From the NCBI GenBank assembly GCA_037042185.1, contig JAXQJY010000025.1, forward strand, positions 682,001 to 746,000: a stretch of 64,000 bases of DNA. The letters are read 5' to 3'. The first letter of the stretch is position 1; each line of letters begins with the position of its first letter. Source of the stretch: Sordariomycetes sp. S80-01Y (taxonomy: Eukaryota > Ascomycota > Sordariomycetes). A program made the position numbers and the translations under genes. The notes beneath the pieces are model-generated. The model saw only the letters and a list, made by a program, of their open reading frames with translations. It searched no databases and was not told where the DNA came from. Shown in pieces: positions 23,941 through 37,000 of this stretch.

Positions 23941-24995
23941 CTAGCAGGCACCGCCTTGCCTGGGATGAAGAAACCGTGCGGGGGAGTCCGCAACGCCAGT
24001 AACGAGGGGGAGACGGTTCAGGCCCATGAAGTTAGGTGAAGATAGTTCTCCTTTTGCCGTCCGCTGGCCTCTTCTAGACCAAGGTAGCAGACTTGGACCT
24101 CGATCCCCAGTATGCTCAGTTCACGAGGTCTGCCTGCACCCACGGCATCGCCTAGCAAGAACCTTGACGTTGCTAAGCATTCGATGCAAGGTTGTTATTG
24201 CTCGATAAGTTCGATCCGAACGATGTATTATGATCTTCAAATCCCTAACGTCTGGTCAAAGGAGCGAATCGCGATATGTATTGCGAGGTGATGAGGGTTT
24301 GTAGGATTGGTTTCAAGGTCGTGATATGGCGGGCGTTCGGGCGGGTGCTTCGAGTAACGGACGGGGATGGGGTCGAGTACGGATTGCTCGTGGTCAGCGG
24401 ATGAACGTCGAGTGACGGCTCTAGGCCCTGGATACACGAGTCGGAGTCTTCGCAGAACAGGTAGACTTTCTGAAATATGGCTTAGGCGAACAATCGGGTC
24501 GAGTTGTACGTCTGGTCGGGTGCGTCTCTCTAATCGCAGGCAAGAATAGGTACCAAAGGGTGCTGATAGTCTAGAGAAGAGAGGTTCAAGGCGAGTGGTG
24601 AAGTGGATTGTAACAGAAGTTTCAGCTGCTGCAGTTCTTGTTGGCCGAGATCGAAGTGTTTTGGTAGATGGCACGGGGGTTGATCATTAAGGAGCCGGGA
24701 GGTTGGACGGTCGAGGGCGAGGGCGATGGCGACAGCGACGGTGGTGGTGGATGAATAGACGTGAGGTCAGCGCGCTCTCCTGGCCTGTACCTCGCAGGCG
24801 TGCCGGCCTGCCATGTGCTCCTGCCGCGAGCTGCAGCGCAGTTTGCGTAGGTGGCTGCGACAGCCAATTACAGTGGAACAGCCCCGAAGGGCCGTACTGG
24901 ACTTCCACACTTCGTCATTGACTTATACAGCATGCATGGCTTTCTCATTCGTTCTTCTATTGGACTCAAAATGTAAAGGCTGTCACAGTGTAATT
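23941..24995. other. Upstream region of the Ser-rich gene and 3' side of the esterase gene
   Basis: A short first exon of the Ser-rich gene may lie here (candidate ATG at 24027, minus strand). A stretch of GAGGGCGAGGGCGATGGCGA-type hexamer repeats lies at about 24714-24755. Otherwise there are only short chance frames. Confidence 0.45.
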
Positions 24996-25981
24996 TCAGT
25001 TGTCAGATACCGAGACCTTGGCTGCCTCTGGCACGCCTTGCAGCTTGCGCCATGTAGGATAGACAAACACATCATCGTCCTCCTTGCCCTGCCATTCCCG
25101 GCCGATATGCTGACGGAGGACGTCGAAGAACACGCTGTATGCCTCGCCGGACATGTGTAAGCCGTCTGGCAGGAGGGTGTCCAGACCTCCAGCCTTACCG
25201 TTCTGCGGACTGCCAAGCCATGGCCCTCCCGGCTGATAGTCATCGGGCGACATAGAAATTGCCTTGTCCATCAAGGCTTGCCAGAGATCGACGAGAACAA
25301 TGCCATCGTTTTCCCTCGACACTTCGCGGGCTTTTTCCGAGTACGAGGCACTGATTGCTGAAGTTCGGATAGGCGACGAGATGCCGGCGGCAGCGTCCAG
25401 CTTACCATGTTTGAGCTCATCGACGGGAGGTGGCGTGACTAGGAATATATGGGGCTTGTGTTGCCTGATCCGAGGGTGATTGACAATCTTTGTTAGGTTC
25501 TCCTTGTATTCATCGATGGGGCAATGCTGCTTTGTTGGTGAGAAAGGGAGGACAGCATCATTCGCGCCAATCAAGATGGCCTATTGGGAACTTAGCGGGG
25601 AACGAATGAGCACGAAACCGTGGATAACAACTCACCAAGTACTTGATCTTAGGCGAAGTGCTCGTTGCGGTAGGGAAGATCTCATCCATGTGTGAAAGCA
25701 GGTTGTTGGAGTTCCATCCCGACAAGCCCCTGTTGATAACGTCAAGTTTCCGGGAGCACACTGTTCATGTAAGCAAACTCGACGCTTGTGGTTGACGTGA
25801 GAAGCCTCACATACATTCCTGAAGAGAAGCTTGGAAGGAGAAGCCTTCTTGAGGAGCTATAGAGTTCTGGAAAAGAGAGTCGCCCAAGAGGACGAACTGG
25901 GGGTAACTGGTCTATGGTCTAGGTTAGCATGATGAGGGGATGGGTTGCACACCCAAAAGGCGGGGTGTTACTCACGGCCAT
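24996..25981 (-). CDS. IAH1: Isoamyl acetate-hydrolysing esterase type (Iah1), GDSL/SGNH hydrolase
   Basis: Iah1-type esterases split short-chain esters such as isoamyl acetate. Exons 25976-25981, 25815-25911, 25636-25760 and 24996-25580 give 270 residues. The first exon is only two codons (Met-Ala), which is easy to miss. Block I is FVLLGDSLFQ with the nucleophilic Ser. Block II is the Gly in NRGLSGWNS. Block III is IGANDAV with Gly and Asn. Block V is LLPDGLHMSGEAY with Asp and His. All four SGNH residues are therefore present. No signal peptide is seen, so it is probably cytosolic. It is transcribed divergently from UTP10. The link of isoamyl alcohol metabolism to the cluster at 40-64 kb is suggestive, but the gene is 14 kb away and this may be coincidence. 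Confidence 0.93.
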
Positions 25982-26338
25982 GTTCGTCTGAGCAGTGCCT
26001 TGTCTGCCCAGCAGAAAAAAAAGAGACGAAGGTCTATCTCTATAACACAAAATATGTATAGGAGAGGAGATTATGAGATATTTCTTTGGAAAGGCTGAAA
26101 GGCAGAGCTGGGCGGTGGGGGTACGACCATCGCAGCTGTGACACCCGACGGCGGAGGTACGGCAGCCAGCCCCACTTGAACTCCGGTAGCACTTATCGAT
26201 AAGCCCGGAAGGCTGCTCCAGCAAAAAATTTCCTACGTCGGCTTCAAGTTCGAACTTTTGGCCCAGCATCCGTGGCAACGCATCACCAAGCCGCAATTCA
26301 CCCCCGACACGTGCCCTCGGGCCCCCCATTCGACAGCC
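25982..26338. promoter_or_regulatory. Divergent promoter between the esterase gene and UTP10
   Basis: These 357 bases separate two genes transcribed outwards. They contain a TATCGATAAG palindrome at about 26193-26202 and an AT-rich tract at about 26040-26080. No gene is seen. Confidence 0.5.
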
Positions 26339-29300
26339 ATGGCAACTTCTCTCGCCGCGCAACTTGCGCAGGTTGCCGCCAAGTCCAAGTCGAGCCTCAA
26401 TGTGAAGGCGCAGAAAGCCGCCCATTCCAAATCTTTGATATGGGAGCCTCGAGTCGCTGCGTCACAGAGTTACCAAACCTTGTACACCACATGTCACCAG
26501 GGTTTCGAGGAATTGTGCCAGCTGGATATTCGATTCACCAGATTCGAGGCTACAATCTTCAATGTCGAAAGTCAAAACCAAGACCGGACTCAACTGAGCA
26601 AAGACGAGAATGAGGAGCTGGACAAGCAAATCGATGCTTTTCTACGACTGGCTGGAGGTCGACTACGTTTGATGCCCGCGATCAAGGCCATTGAATGGTT
26701 AATACGTCGATTCCGGTATGTCTGGTATGGCCCAAGAGTCGCCATCGCATTCTAACAGTCGCAGCATCCACGAAGAAAATACAAGCGCATTGATCAAGAC
26801 TTTCCTACCTTATCACTCGATACCCGCTTTCGCGACACTACTTTCGATTCTCCCAGCCCAGATTCCCAACGAATTCCGCTTTCTCGACCCTTACATCCGA
26901 TCCACAACGTGCCCGCCACGACCCGTTCTGGTGCATCAGGCCGTTCACCACCCCGAATTCCTCACTCTTGTGTCCGAATACACCTTGGAGTCATGCCGCA
27001 TGCAATACCAGCATGCAGCGCTGATCTCATTCTGGGCCGGCCTCATGACCGAGGGCATCAGCGGAATATTGGATCGCAATAGATCTGGACGTGCTGCGGT
27101 GCAACGGGAAAACGACCAAGCTCTCATTCATCGCCTGGGACCTGTCTTCGTAGACGGTCTGTCTATGCAGAAGGTACCATCCCTCCAGATCGCCTCTTAC
27201 ATGGCTTTGGCCATCTTCATCTCCAAAGGAAGTCTAGAGGATGTTGCAGTGATGGCTTTCATGGAGCAGACTGCTCTACATTGGACCACTGAGACTGTTA
27301 GACCCGGCCTCGTGTGTTTGGCAATCATGGCGCAGCACCGATCAGCAAAACAGTTGAGCAAGAAGATCACAAGATCGCTTCTTAAGATTGTCGATATCGG
27401 TCCTCTCCTGGTGGAAATCGGCCAAGAGCAAAGGGTGGACAAGCTGGCGAATGGTCTGTGTTTGGCGCTCGTCGAGCGGTTCAGCAAGAAGGGCGATTCT
27501 CGAGGGCTTTCAACCATTCTGGCAATCCTGGGAAGCCGCATTCTCAAGGACCAGCAAATTTCAGTCATTTTCAAAGCCTTGTTGGTTACGGCACACGAGC
27601 TTGACGACAACAGCGACGAGGACGGCTCGTTACGCCGAGAGCTAGGATCTGCGCTTATTGCTTTGTCACAGACAGCAGGCGAGTCAGGAGAAGTGATCCA
27701 AAAGGTCATTCAAGAGATGCAATTTGACATCGAGCAGCTTGAGATGAAGCTTGACCTGAGTTTTAGATCTCGCAAGCTTCCGGAGACGGCACAGGGCGAT
27801 GCGGTCATGGGTAACGGCGAAGCAGAGACGAAATCCCTGAAGGATGTGGGCCAGGCGCTGGAGGAGCTCGTGGCAACGAAGGGCAACGTCTCCCAGTGCC
27901 TCGCGCCTCAACCTGGAGAGATTTTCGACGAGTTCAGCCACCTTTTCTTCGCCGTCGTTTCGCAACAGGCTTCTGAGCCAAACTTGCTGGAAAAGTTCGA
28001 TCGTCAACCGAAATTGCACCGTGACAGGGCTTTTGAGTCGTGCACATACTTCGGCTTCTTCATCAGAATATGGTGCGGGCCCTATCCAGCGTTGGCACGA
28101 GTCGCGGCCCTCGATATGGTTAAGAGCCGCCTGAAGAACGAGGAAACTGTCACAGCAGACCTTCAGGCCTTGATACCTTACGGCATCGCAGCTCTTGGCG
28201 ACCCCTCAAAACGTGTCCGTCAGGCAGCTGCTGCACTGATCGCTGTCCTGGCTGAGACTTACGGGTCGTTGTCGTCTAGTGCAGGTGTTTGGGGTCATGA
28301 CAAGTTGTATGGCAAAGGCACTAAGCTCACTACTTTGAGCTCTGATGTGGCTGCTAGACTACTGCATCTGCAGGTTGTGCCGGCTCTGGAGGAATGTATT
28401 ATGGATGCTACACTCATCTCCACCATCATCGCCTCAGCTATCGAGACTGGAAAGTACCACATCAAGCCTGACCCCTCAGTTGAGAAGAAAGACCACATGT
28501 CGCAATCCTCAAGGGCTTCGCTGCTGTCCTTCCTCGCGGCGCATACTGTTGCAACGCCACTTCTGTTGGTCAAGGATCGACTCTTACATTCGTTAAACGA
28601 AACAAAAGGCGTCTCGGGTGTAACTCGCACGAGGGTATTATTGCCGGCGCTACAATGGTGGTCAGACCTCAGTGTGGAGGAGGCTTCCGAGAAATGCAAG
28701 ACAGAGCAGCTTGAGCAGCCCACCCTGGATTCAAGATTTGTCGATGTGCTTGTGCCGAGCGAGGTTTCTGGAGTCAGATTCGTCTTTGAATGTCTCAAGG
28801 ACCCGAAGAAGCGCGAAAGAGAGGGACTCATCCAGGCCCTTTTTACCCGCATGCGAAAGATGTGGCCTGCTTTCAAGGATGACAGCAAGTTCGAGGTGGC
28901 AACGCAGCTGCTTGAAATATCACAGGAAGCCACGACAGTTGACGACGAGGCAGCTAGCCTTGTTTCCGCCGAGGCAGCCGACCTGCTGAGGAGTGTCACG
29001 CTCACGACAGAAATCCTGTCATCGTTCCTCGATACAATTAAAACTGGCACGAAGATGATCACGGAGCCGCCGCCAAACAAACGACGCCGGACAAGTTCGA
29101 CGGAGGGCAACCGCGGTCTCGTCACACAATCTAGTGCCGAGCTTAGCCAAGCTTTGCGACGCATCACCTTTGTTCTCCAGCTCGTAGAGAGCTCTGAGCC
29201 CGTTAACCATCCCGAATTGCTGGATGGCTTATTCACTGCGTTGTCTGAGCTCCAGCACTTCAGAACAGTTGTAGGCTCAGAGCTTGGGTACTTACAGAAC

Positions 29301-31846
29301 CTAATTTTGCGCAGCCTCTTGGCCATGATGCCTGCTTACAAGAACAACAAGACCCTTAAGATTACAGCTAAGGGTGGATACGGCGACCTGCTTGTCAACT
29401 GCATTCAGAAGTCATCGAGCCCCGTCGTACAGAATGCTGCTCTACTTTTGATTGCCAGCTTGGCTACTACCGCTCCCAATCTGGTGCTTCACAGCGTAAT
29501 GCCCATCTTCACCTTCATGGGAACCTCGGTTCTGCGCCAGAGCGATGACTATTCGGCCCACGTTGTCGCTCAGACCATCAAGGAGGTTGTACCACCTCTG
29601 ATTGCCTCCCTTCGCAGTGGCAAGAAGAACCCCGTTGCGGGTGCTTCTGAGATTCTCGTTAGCTTCACTACGGCGTACGAGCACATACCCTCCCATCGAC
29701 GCGAGGATCTCTTCCTTGCTCTGATTGAAACACTCGGGCCTTCTGAGTTCCTCTTCGCGCTTGCTGCTATGCTTGTTGACCGATACGGCCCTAGTGACGC
29801 GCTTCTGCAGTTCGTGATCAACCTCATGAACCGCTTCACACTAGAGGTCCAGATGGAATCTCTTGTAAAGCTTTGGGATCTGATTGCGGACCTCTTCAAG
29901 CCAAAGCCCACCATCTCATTCCAGCTTCTGGGTAGCGGAGAAGACGGTGGCGAGAAGGATGTCGAGCAAATCGCCTTCCGCCAACTCTCCGCCTTCCCCA
30001 CGTTCTTGTCAAGTAAGAAACTTAGGGCCGAGATCTCGAAACTGGTAGATCAGGATGACATGGAGGCTTCTGAGGTACGCACTCAGTACTCCGTTCTCCT
30101 TGAGAGCGTTCTGTTGCTTGCAGACAAGATCAAGGCCAGCAAAAACCTCCACGCTCGTTGCGGAGCCGCTCTGGCTAATTTGCTCAACCTTCTGTCCATC
30201 AGCGAGTTCATTAAAGCAGTCGAGAACCTCCTTGGACGTCCTGACATGGGACTGCGTCAGAAGGTCCTGCGGGCTTTGGAGGTCAGGGTGGACAAGGAGA
30301 GCACAACCAGCGCCACATCCCGTACTTCCCTTCTCGCCTTCCTACCCCAGCTTACAGCTGCCATTCGAGAGTCATCCGATATCCGCTACAAGCACACCGC
30401 TGTTACTTGCGTCGACAAGATCGCTGAGAAGTACGGCAAGAAGGACATTGAAGCTGTGGTTGCCGCAGCCGAGACTATCGCTGGCGTACACTGCCTGGGA
30501 CAGGATGACCAACGTCTTCGAGTCATGGCCTTGCTCTGCCTCACATCACTCGTAGACGTGCTGCAAGACGCCGTTGTTCCAGTTCTACCCATCGCGATCC
30601 CCACCACCGTCAAGTATCTCCATGACAGTATTGAGGGCGAGGTGGACACTGAGCTTCACTCTGCTTGCTACGGCTTCTTGAGCTCGTTGGCGGAGCATCT
30701 ACCGTATATGCTCTCAACGCATGTTGATAAGATCCTCGAGTTCTCAAACCTCTCGGCTGAGGTTGTCCTCGATGACGAAGCCAAGCAGAGCCGCATTAGC
30801 TGTCTTCAATTCTTTGCCAAGCAGCTGGGGCCGAAGGATATCTTCACCAGCTACCAGAAGAACTGGGCCCATGCCGCTGAGGCCGGCTACAACGTAAGTA
30901 CTTACGTTATTGTATTGGAAGCGTTTACTAACTTCATCAGGCGATGGCAGAATATCTGAACATCCTCGGCACTGCGATCGACAAGCATACCAAGGCTAAC
31001 ATCTCGAAGAACTCTTCTACCCTCGCAACGATCATTACTCAAGTCATGGACTTGCGCCGACAAAAGACTGCCAATTCAGATGTCGGTGAAAATGAGCTCC
31101 GACAGATCGAGACTATCGAGGTAGAGCTCTACGAGAAGGCGCTGAAAATGATTTACAAGCTGAATGACGCCTCTTTCCGCCCGATTTTCACTCAGATCAT
31201 GGAGTGGTCTCAAGCAGGCTTATCCAAGAGCGATGAGACTGGTCTGCGCGCGCGCCAGTACACCGTCTTTGGTTTCCTCGAAACTTTCTTTGACACGCTC
31301 AAGTCGATCGTTACAAACTACTTCGCTTATGTCATCGACGATGCTGTCAGCATCATCGAGAAAGTCAACCCCAAGGATGCGAATCAAAAGCCACTGTGGA
31401 GTAGGGTGCTCTCTACTCTCGCCAAGTCTTTTGAGCACGATCAAGACGAATTCTGGCAATCGCCGGGCCGCTTCAACACAATCCTCCCCATCCTGACATC
31501 CCAGTTCAACCATGCTTCCTCAGTTGACATTCAGCCTTACCTCATCCCTACTCTCGTCGAGCTGGCAGTCGCATCTGACTCTCAAGCCCATCAGAAGGAG
31601 CTCAACAGCGCCTTGATGAAGTGCCTCAAGTCGGAGCAGAAGGCCATCCGCCTAGCAGCCGTAAAGACGCAGCAGGCACTTACAGACAGGCTTGGCGAAG
31701 AATGGTTGAGTATGCTGCATGAGATGCTGCCTAGGATCAGCGAGCTGCAAGAAGACGATGATGAGGAGGTTGAGAGAGAGACGCACAGGTGGATTGTGAA
31801 GATCGAGGGGGTATTGGGCGAGAGTTTGGACTCTATGTTGCAGTGA
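26339..31846 (+). CDS. UTP10: U3 snoRNP component Utp10 (HEATR1)
   Basis: Utp10 is a large HEAT-repeat protein of the t-UTP/UtpA part of the small-subunit processome. It acts in the nucleolus in rDNA transcription and early pre-rRNA processing. Exons 26339-26715, 26765-30893 and 30941-31846 give 1803 residues, the usual length. The N-terminus MATSLAAQLAQVAAKSKSS and the stretch IWEPRVAASQSYQTLY are typical. Helical HEAT repeats fill most of the length. The BP28CT-type C-terminal region lies around exon 3 (about 1500-1750), including RPIFTQIMEWS. A basic patch, NKRRRTSS, at about 790 may serve in nuclear import. Both introns have good GT-AG ends, and the second has a CTAAC branch site. Confidence 0.96.
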
Positions 31847-32195
31847 GTGGGTAGGTTTTGGATGAGTGTTTGGACGCTATGTTGTAGTAGGGAATGTGTT
31901 GTTGGGTGTTATCATGAGGCATTTGCATGTATGGCGCAAGTTCGGGTATATATTTACAGGGCGTCAGAATTTCAGTGCGCACAATCTGATCATATTTCGC
32001 TACTGTTTGGGTTGCTGTCCACTAATGTCGATTTGGATTCAGGTGCCGTGGCTTCGAATTCTTGTGAGGCTGAGCCTCGGGCTGCCTAATCCACATCTCA
32101 CCACTTGAGTCCTCCGCCTCCTGTGCGAATTCGCGTAATCAATGTGAGATTACACCTTCAAATGTCAACCCATCTGAACGTCCATTCCCAACACC
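31847..32195. other. UTP10 3' UTR and upstream region of a regulator gene
   Basis: No supported gene. The right end leads to the regulator ATG at 32196. Confidence 0.5.
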
Positions 32196-33779
32196 ATGAA
32201 AGAATCAATCCAAGTGGCGGCTGCTGAGCGACCAAAGAAAACCAGAGCGAGCACACCCCGATCACGAACGGGTTGCAGAACCTGCCGGTACGTGTGGCCC
32301 TGGCACCCTTGAGCTACGTAACTTACTTGTGCACACAGCCAAAGACGCGTGAGATGCGACGAGACCAGGCCGTCTTGTTCCAAATGCATCCGATCAGGCT
32401 GGAAATGTGATGGCTACGAAGCCCACGCACCGGTCGCCGCACAGGGCACCTCGAAACGTGTCGCCGCACGCGCCCCAGCGCTGTCCATAGCCAGCTATGC
32501 GATACCGTTCCGAATGCCTGGATCCCAGCAAGATCGCCAAATTATTCATTACTTCTGCGTTCAGGGTTCGTGCGACATCGCTGGATACTTGAGCTCCAGC
32601 TTCTGGTCCGAGACTGTGCTGCAAGCCAGTCACCATGATGCTGCCGCGCGGCACGCATTGGTAGCGCTGAGCTCGCTTCATCTCGACTACGCAACCTCAG
32701 ACGAGGCGGACCAGCCGAGGATTGAGGTCTTAAATCAGCATGGCCGAGCGCTTCGTGCTCTGAGGAAGCGTGTCGAAGCAGGTGGTCCAGACTGCACCAG
32801 AACGGCGCTCATTTGTTGCATCCTTTTTTATTCCTTCGAAAGCACGCTGGGAAATAACGAGACGGCGATGATACACCTGGAAAATGGCCTGAAGTTGCTT
32901 CCCAACAGCCATGCGCGGAATCGTGATTACCATGAGACTTCGGACTTGTCCGATGTGTCGGAGGTCTTTGAGCGACTTGATCTACAAGCTACAATCTTCG
33001 ATGATTCGCGCAGGCCGGTCGTTCTTCTCAGATCTGAAGACGAGCTTCTCCAGGAAAGCCAAATGTTTGGGACACTTCAGGATGCTCGCAAGGCCCTCAC
33101 CAGATTACAGAACCAACTTTTTCACTTCATCAACAACAACTTGGCTTTCAAAGATTGTCCAACAAATGCTTTACCAAAGAATGTTCTCAGTGAGAAGAAC
33201 AGTCTCTTGAAGGCTCTTGTCGCATGGAAAGCGAAGTTCGAGCCTGTTGACTCTGTTAAAAGCTGTCCGGAGAGGAATTACCACACCAGCTGCGGTCGCA
33301 AGGTTCTACTCATTCAATGGCACCTGTCACGCATGCTTTTGGATGCAGACTTCCCACACAACGAGGCAGTCTTCGGCGCCTCTCCGAATGAGGAAGCTAA
33401 GAAGGTCTTGAAGCTTGCGGGCGATGTGATAAGGGTCACTGAGGAGGACCATGTGCCTGCCAGGGTGACCAAAAGCCCACGCCGCAACTTCTCTTCAGAA
33501 GGCGGCCTTATCGCACCTCTGTTCGTGCTGGGTATGAAGTGCTCAGACCAATCTATATGTACGATGGTCGCAGAGCTTCTCACAAGGCTCAGAAGACGTG
33601 AAGGCTTATATGATTCGCAGACTATGGCAGCGATCACTCGTGATTTGAAGCTGGCACAGTCCCAGAGGACACCAGGAGAACCGAATGCGTCCCTTGAGCA
33701 CACCTTCGCAGCAGAGTTAGACGGATTCAGGGGAGGCATGGATCACATAGCGGATTTTGTTAGCTCGACGACTAAATAG
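32196..33779 (+). CDS. Zn2Cys6 transcription factor
   Basis: This is a fungal binuclear zinc cluster regulator. Exons 32196-32287 and 32339-33779 give 510 residues. The zinc cluster spans the intron: GCRTCR joins QRRVRCDETRPSCSKCIRSGWKC, giving all six Cys of the C-x2-C-x6-C-x5-6-C-x2-C-x6-C pattern. A basic N-terminal arm (PKKTRASTPRSRTG) precedes it. The rest is a helical fungal regulator region without a clear fungal_trans signature. The intron inside the zinc cluster is a common position in this family. It sits between UTP10 and the C2H2 gene and about 6 kb from the catabolic cluster; I see no evidence that it controls the cluster. Confidence 0.93.
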
Positions 33780-34073
33780 TTCCGATGTGACAAACCCTAC
33801 TAGAAATTGTGACAAGCAGACCCATGAGCACCACGCTCCGTCATATAAAGCTTCTAACCAAATGCCCCGTTAAAGAAATTTGACGACTCTAGAGTTGCCG
33901 CTGGCACTTGGGCTCAGAAACTTGGTTCCGCAGGATCATAGTCTTGTAGTACAGTGTCTGTCATTGACGTTGCTCTGAATATGAACTTAAAGCAGCCCGA
34001 GTTTTGTAGTTACACGAGTACTTCACAGTATATTATATTAATTATTAAACGGGATATTCTCCCGTAAGCGGAT

Positions 34074-37000
34074 TTACTCATCCTCGAGTTCCGTGAAATT
34101 CTGCAGTAATGCATCCAAGTTTGGCGATGTGGCCGCAATGTGAGTATCTTGCCACGGCTCCCAGGGCAATTCTGGTAGCTGCATAGATGGCTCGTCACTG
34201 AGCAGCCAAGGGTCAGATGAGTTTTCCTGCTCTGCGAGCTGGTCAACTGACTGGCTCATCTCATGGGATGACTGCGCTGAGATTGCGTTATTAGCGGGCA
34301 TCTGCGAACCGTAGATGTCATTCCCTTGCCCAGAGCCAAGAGACGATTGGTGTAAAGAAGGTAGAAGGCTCATCTGAACGCCACTGTCCTGACTGTCCAC
34401 CTGCAAGTCCTGCCCTGTTGATTGAAGAGAGTAATTCTGATTGCCATTCGAGGACGATTGAGAATCGGAAGAGGTTGACGGAGGCTCGTTCAGACGGTAA
34501 TGTTCAAATAGAGCGTCCAGCCCACGGCTGAGTATTGCCTCCAGCTCTGCGTAGGAAGTACCGGGAGTTGGAAGGAAATTCCTGTTCCGAAACTCCTCGA
34601 GCATAACAGCCAACCCGTGCTTTTGGCTGAATTCCCGAAAAAGGGCCAGGTCTTGAGGCCCATCCGCATCAACATGAATTGATGAAGGTCGAGGGTCTGT
34701 CGGGAAAAGGATGTGCCACATTGCATACCACTGATCCTCCACAGTGCCTTTCGATTTGGCTGAGAGCCTAAGGCTCTGGCGCTGTGAAACAACTTGTAGT
34801 CGCGCTGAAGGGTCCCTAACGCAGGGCACGCCCGTAACATGTCTGTCCAGATTATGCTCGTTCTCAAAGATCATAAAGCAGCGCTGACAGTATAGCCCGG
34901 ACGTGTGCCGCCTGGTCAAGTGCTGCTTTACATAGGCGATCTTGGTCATCTTTTTGAAGAAGCAGCTGCAGTGCTCTCTGGGGTTCAACTTCCAGAAAGG
35001 GCAGGCCAGAAACCTAGGCTTCTCTGTGTTGGGAGGATCACATGGCTTGTTTCGTTTCCTGGGCGGACCGTGCCCGTTGTCTTCATCATCCTCTCGTTGG
35101 CGTTTGTCGTCCTGACTCAGTCCTGGTCGACCCAGCGACGTCTGGCTTTTCGACGAAGTCTGCTTCATTTGTGACATGCTTGATGGACCCTTGCTGACAG
35201 AACGAGCTTCGCCATGAGCGCGAGCGTAGTAGATCAGAACCAGTCTGCGGAAAATGTCTTTGAAGATGCGAAGGCCCATGCCTTCTCGTTCTGGGCGCTC
35301 GGAGCCCATTGAGCCGCTCGGGACTGACAGCATCCCAGAGTCAATAGATGTCTCGGGTACAGAATCTGACTTAGGAGGTGAAGGTTCAGAAGGAACCGCT
35401 TCAGGGACTATGAAATATGTTTAGCAAACCGTAAGTCATCTTCGAAAATCCAAACTTCTTACCATCTCTTTGAGGGGATGCGCAGGCCAACTCGCGGATC
35501 ACATGTCGACTAGCCTCCAAGCATACGTCGCTAGATAACGAGATAGACCCATCAGAGACGTCTCGTAATTGACTATTGACATCTGCGAGTTTCTCAGACG
35601 AGGGCTTCTCTTCCCAATAACATACTCCGTCACTGATATTGTTCAGTTGGAGTGTGATTGAAGCGCCCTCTAAGCGAGTGATGCCATCATTTCTGGTGAC
35701 TTGAAGAGGGCCAACAGCTCTGGAAAGCACGTCGAAGGTCAGCTCGAGGCCAGGGAGATCTTCTGGTCGGCGAGCGGTCGGGAAGCCTTCGACGATTACC
35801 GAAGAACCCCGAAAGTCAAGATATCGCGACCAAGGGAGCCTGCACATCTGATCTGGAGATCTTCGCTTCTCCTGGATCTCTATCTTGAATCCCAAAAAAG
35901 GCCGGGCTCCACGGGCGGCGTCCCTAGGCTTTGTAAGCTATCATCATTCGTGCCGACAGATCATGCGTCATCTTACTGCTGGGAAACGCTCGTGGAGTCC
36001 ACGGTTTGTAGGATCTGTAAGATTGAATCGTCTGGGTCCGTAATCGAAAGCGTGTTGTAATTCACGCCCTCACCCTGAGCTGGACGGAAGGCTGAAGCCA
36101 ACCACCCTAACTGTTCTCCACAATCAGCGATTGAGGAGGCGGTTCCGTGAAGAGTCACGAGTAGTTCAGATTCCCACAGGAATGCCGTGATCCGCGTTGA
36201 GTCAGGCAACGTACCTGGCAAGGTCAGCTTGGCAACAGAAAAGAGCCGATTAAGACATGGGCAGCATTACAGCTGTGAAAGAGACGACCAGAATTGCGGA
36301 ACACGTTGGACAAAACGTGGAGAAGATCTGAACCCCCAGATGACCAGATTTGCTTGATATAGTCCCGGGTCTTCGTGGCTTGCAATTGGTCGTCAGAGGA
36401 CTCGGTAATCGTGGTCAATTCACCAATCTCAGCTTCCTTCCCAGCCCCCGCATCAAGCTTCCCGAAGAGTTTACCGAGACGGGACGCCACGGGTTCCCAT
36501 GCGAGTTGGAACGCGACCAAGTGTTTGTCTGGTGCATATTGCGTGCTGGTACTACCAGGTAGGAGCTTGGCTAGTACTTTTCGACGAATATCGTGCACGA
36601 TGGGTTCCAATTGTGTTGTATCCCGTTCGGAAGAGAACTCTCGCTTTAGTCTTCCGACGAGCCATTCGTATGCCGCACTGTTGAAGATAATATTGCTGTA
36701 CGTGCGTGCTTTCACTGAAGGGAGAAGCGTGTTTTCGTCGTCCTTCAACCGTTCGGGGAGATCAAAACTGCCCGCTTCCAGTGTATCGGTGGCAAGATTC
36801 TGGCCCCATAACTTCATCTTCTCCGACACCGACATGCTAGACATATCTTCTTGTGGTAGCTCCGCGTGGTCATCTTGGGTCTGTTTAAAAATCAAACTCT
36901 CGAGTTGATTGGAGATAAGTCTATTCTATCTAAGTAGCTTTTCACCTGGGGTTGTTAGGGGGGAAGAATCTGGACAAACCTGTAGGATCTAAGCATGAAA

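Noticed and set aside
28295-29326. A 343-codon open frame on the minus strand inside UTP10
   Set aside because: Antisense to conserved HEAT-repeat coding sequence, with no recognisable domain.
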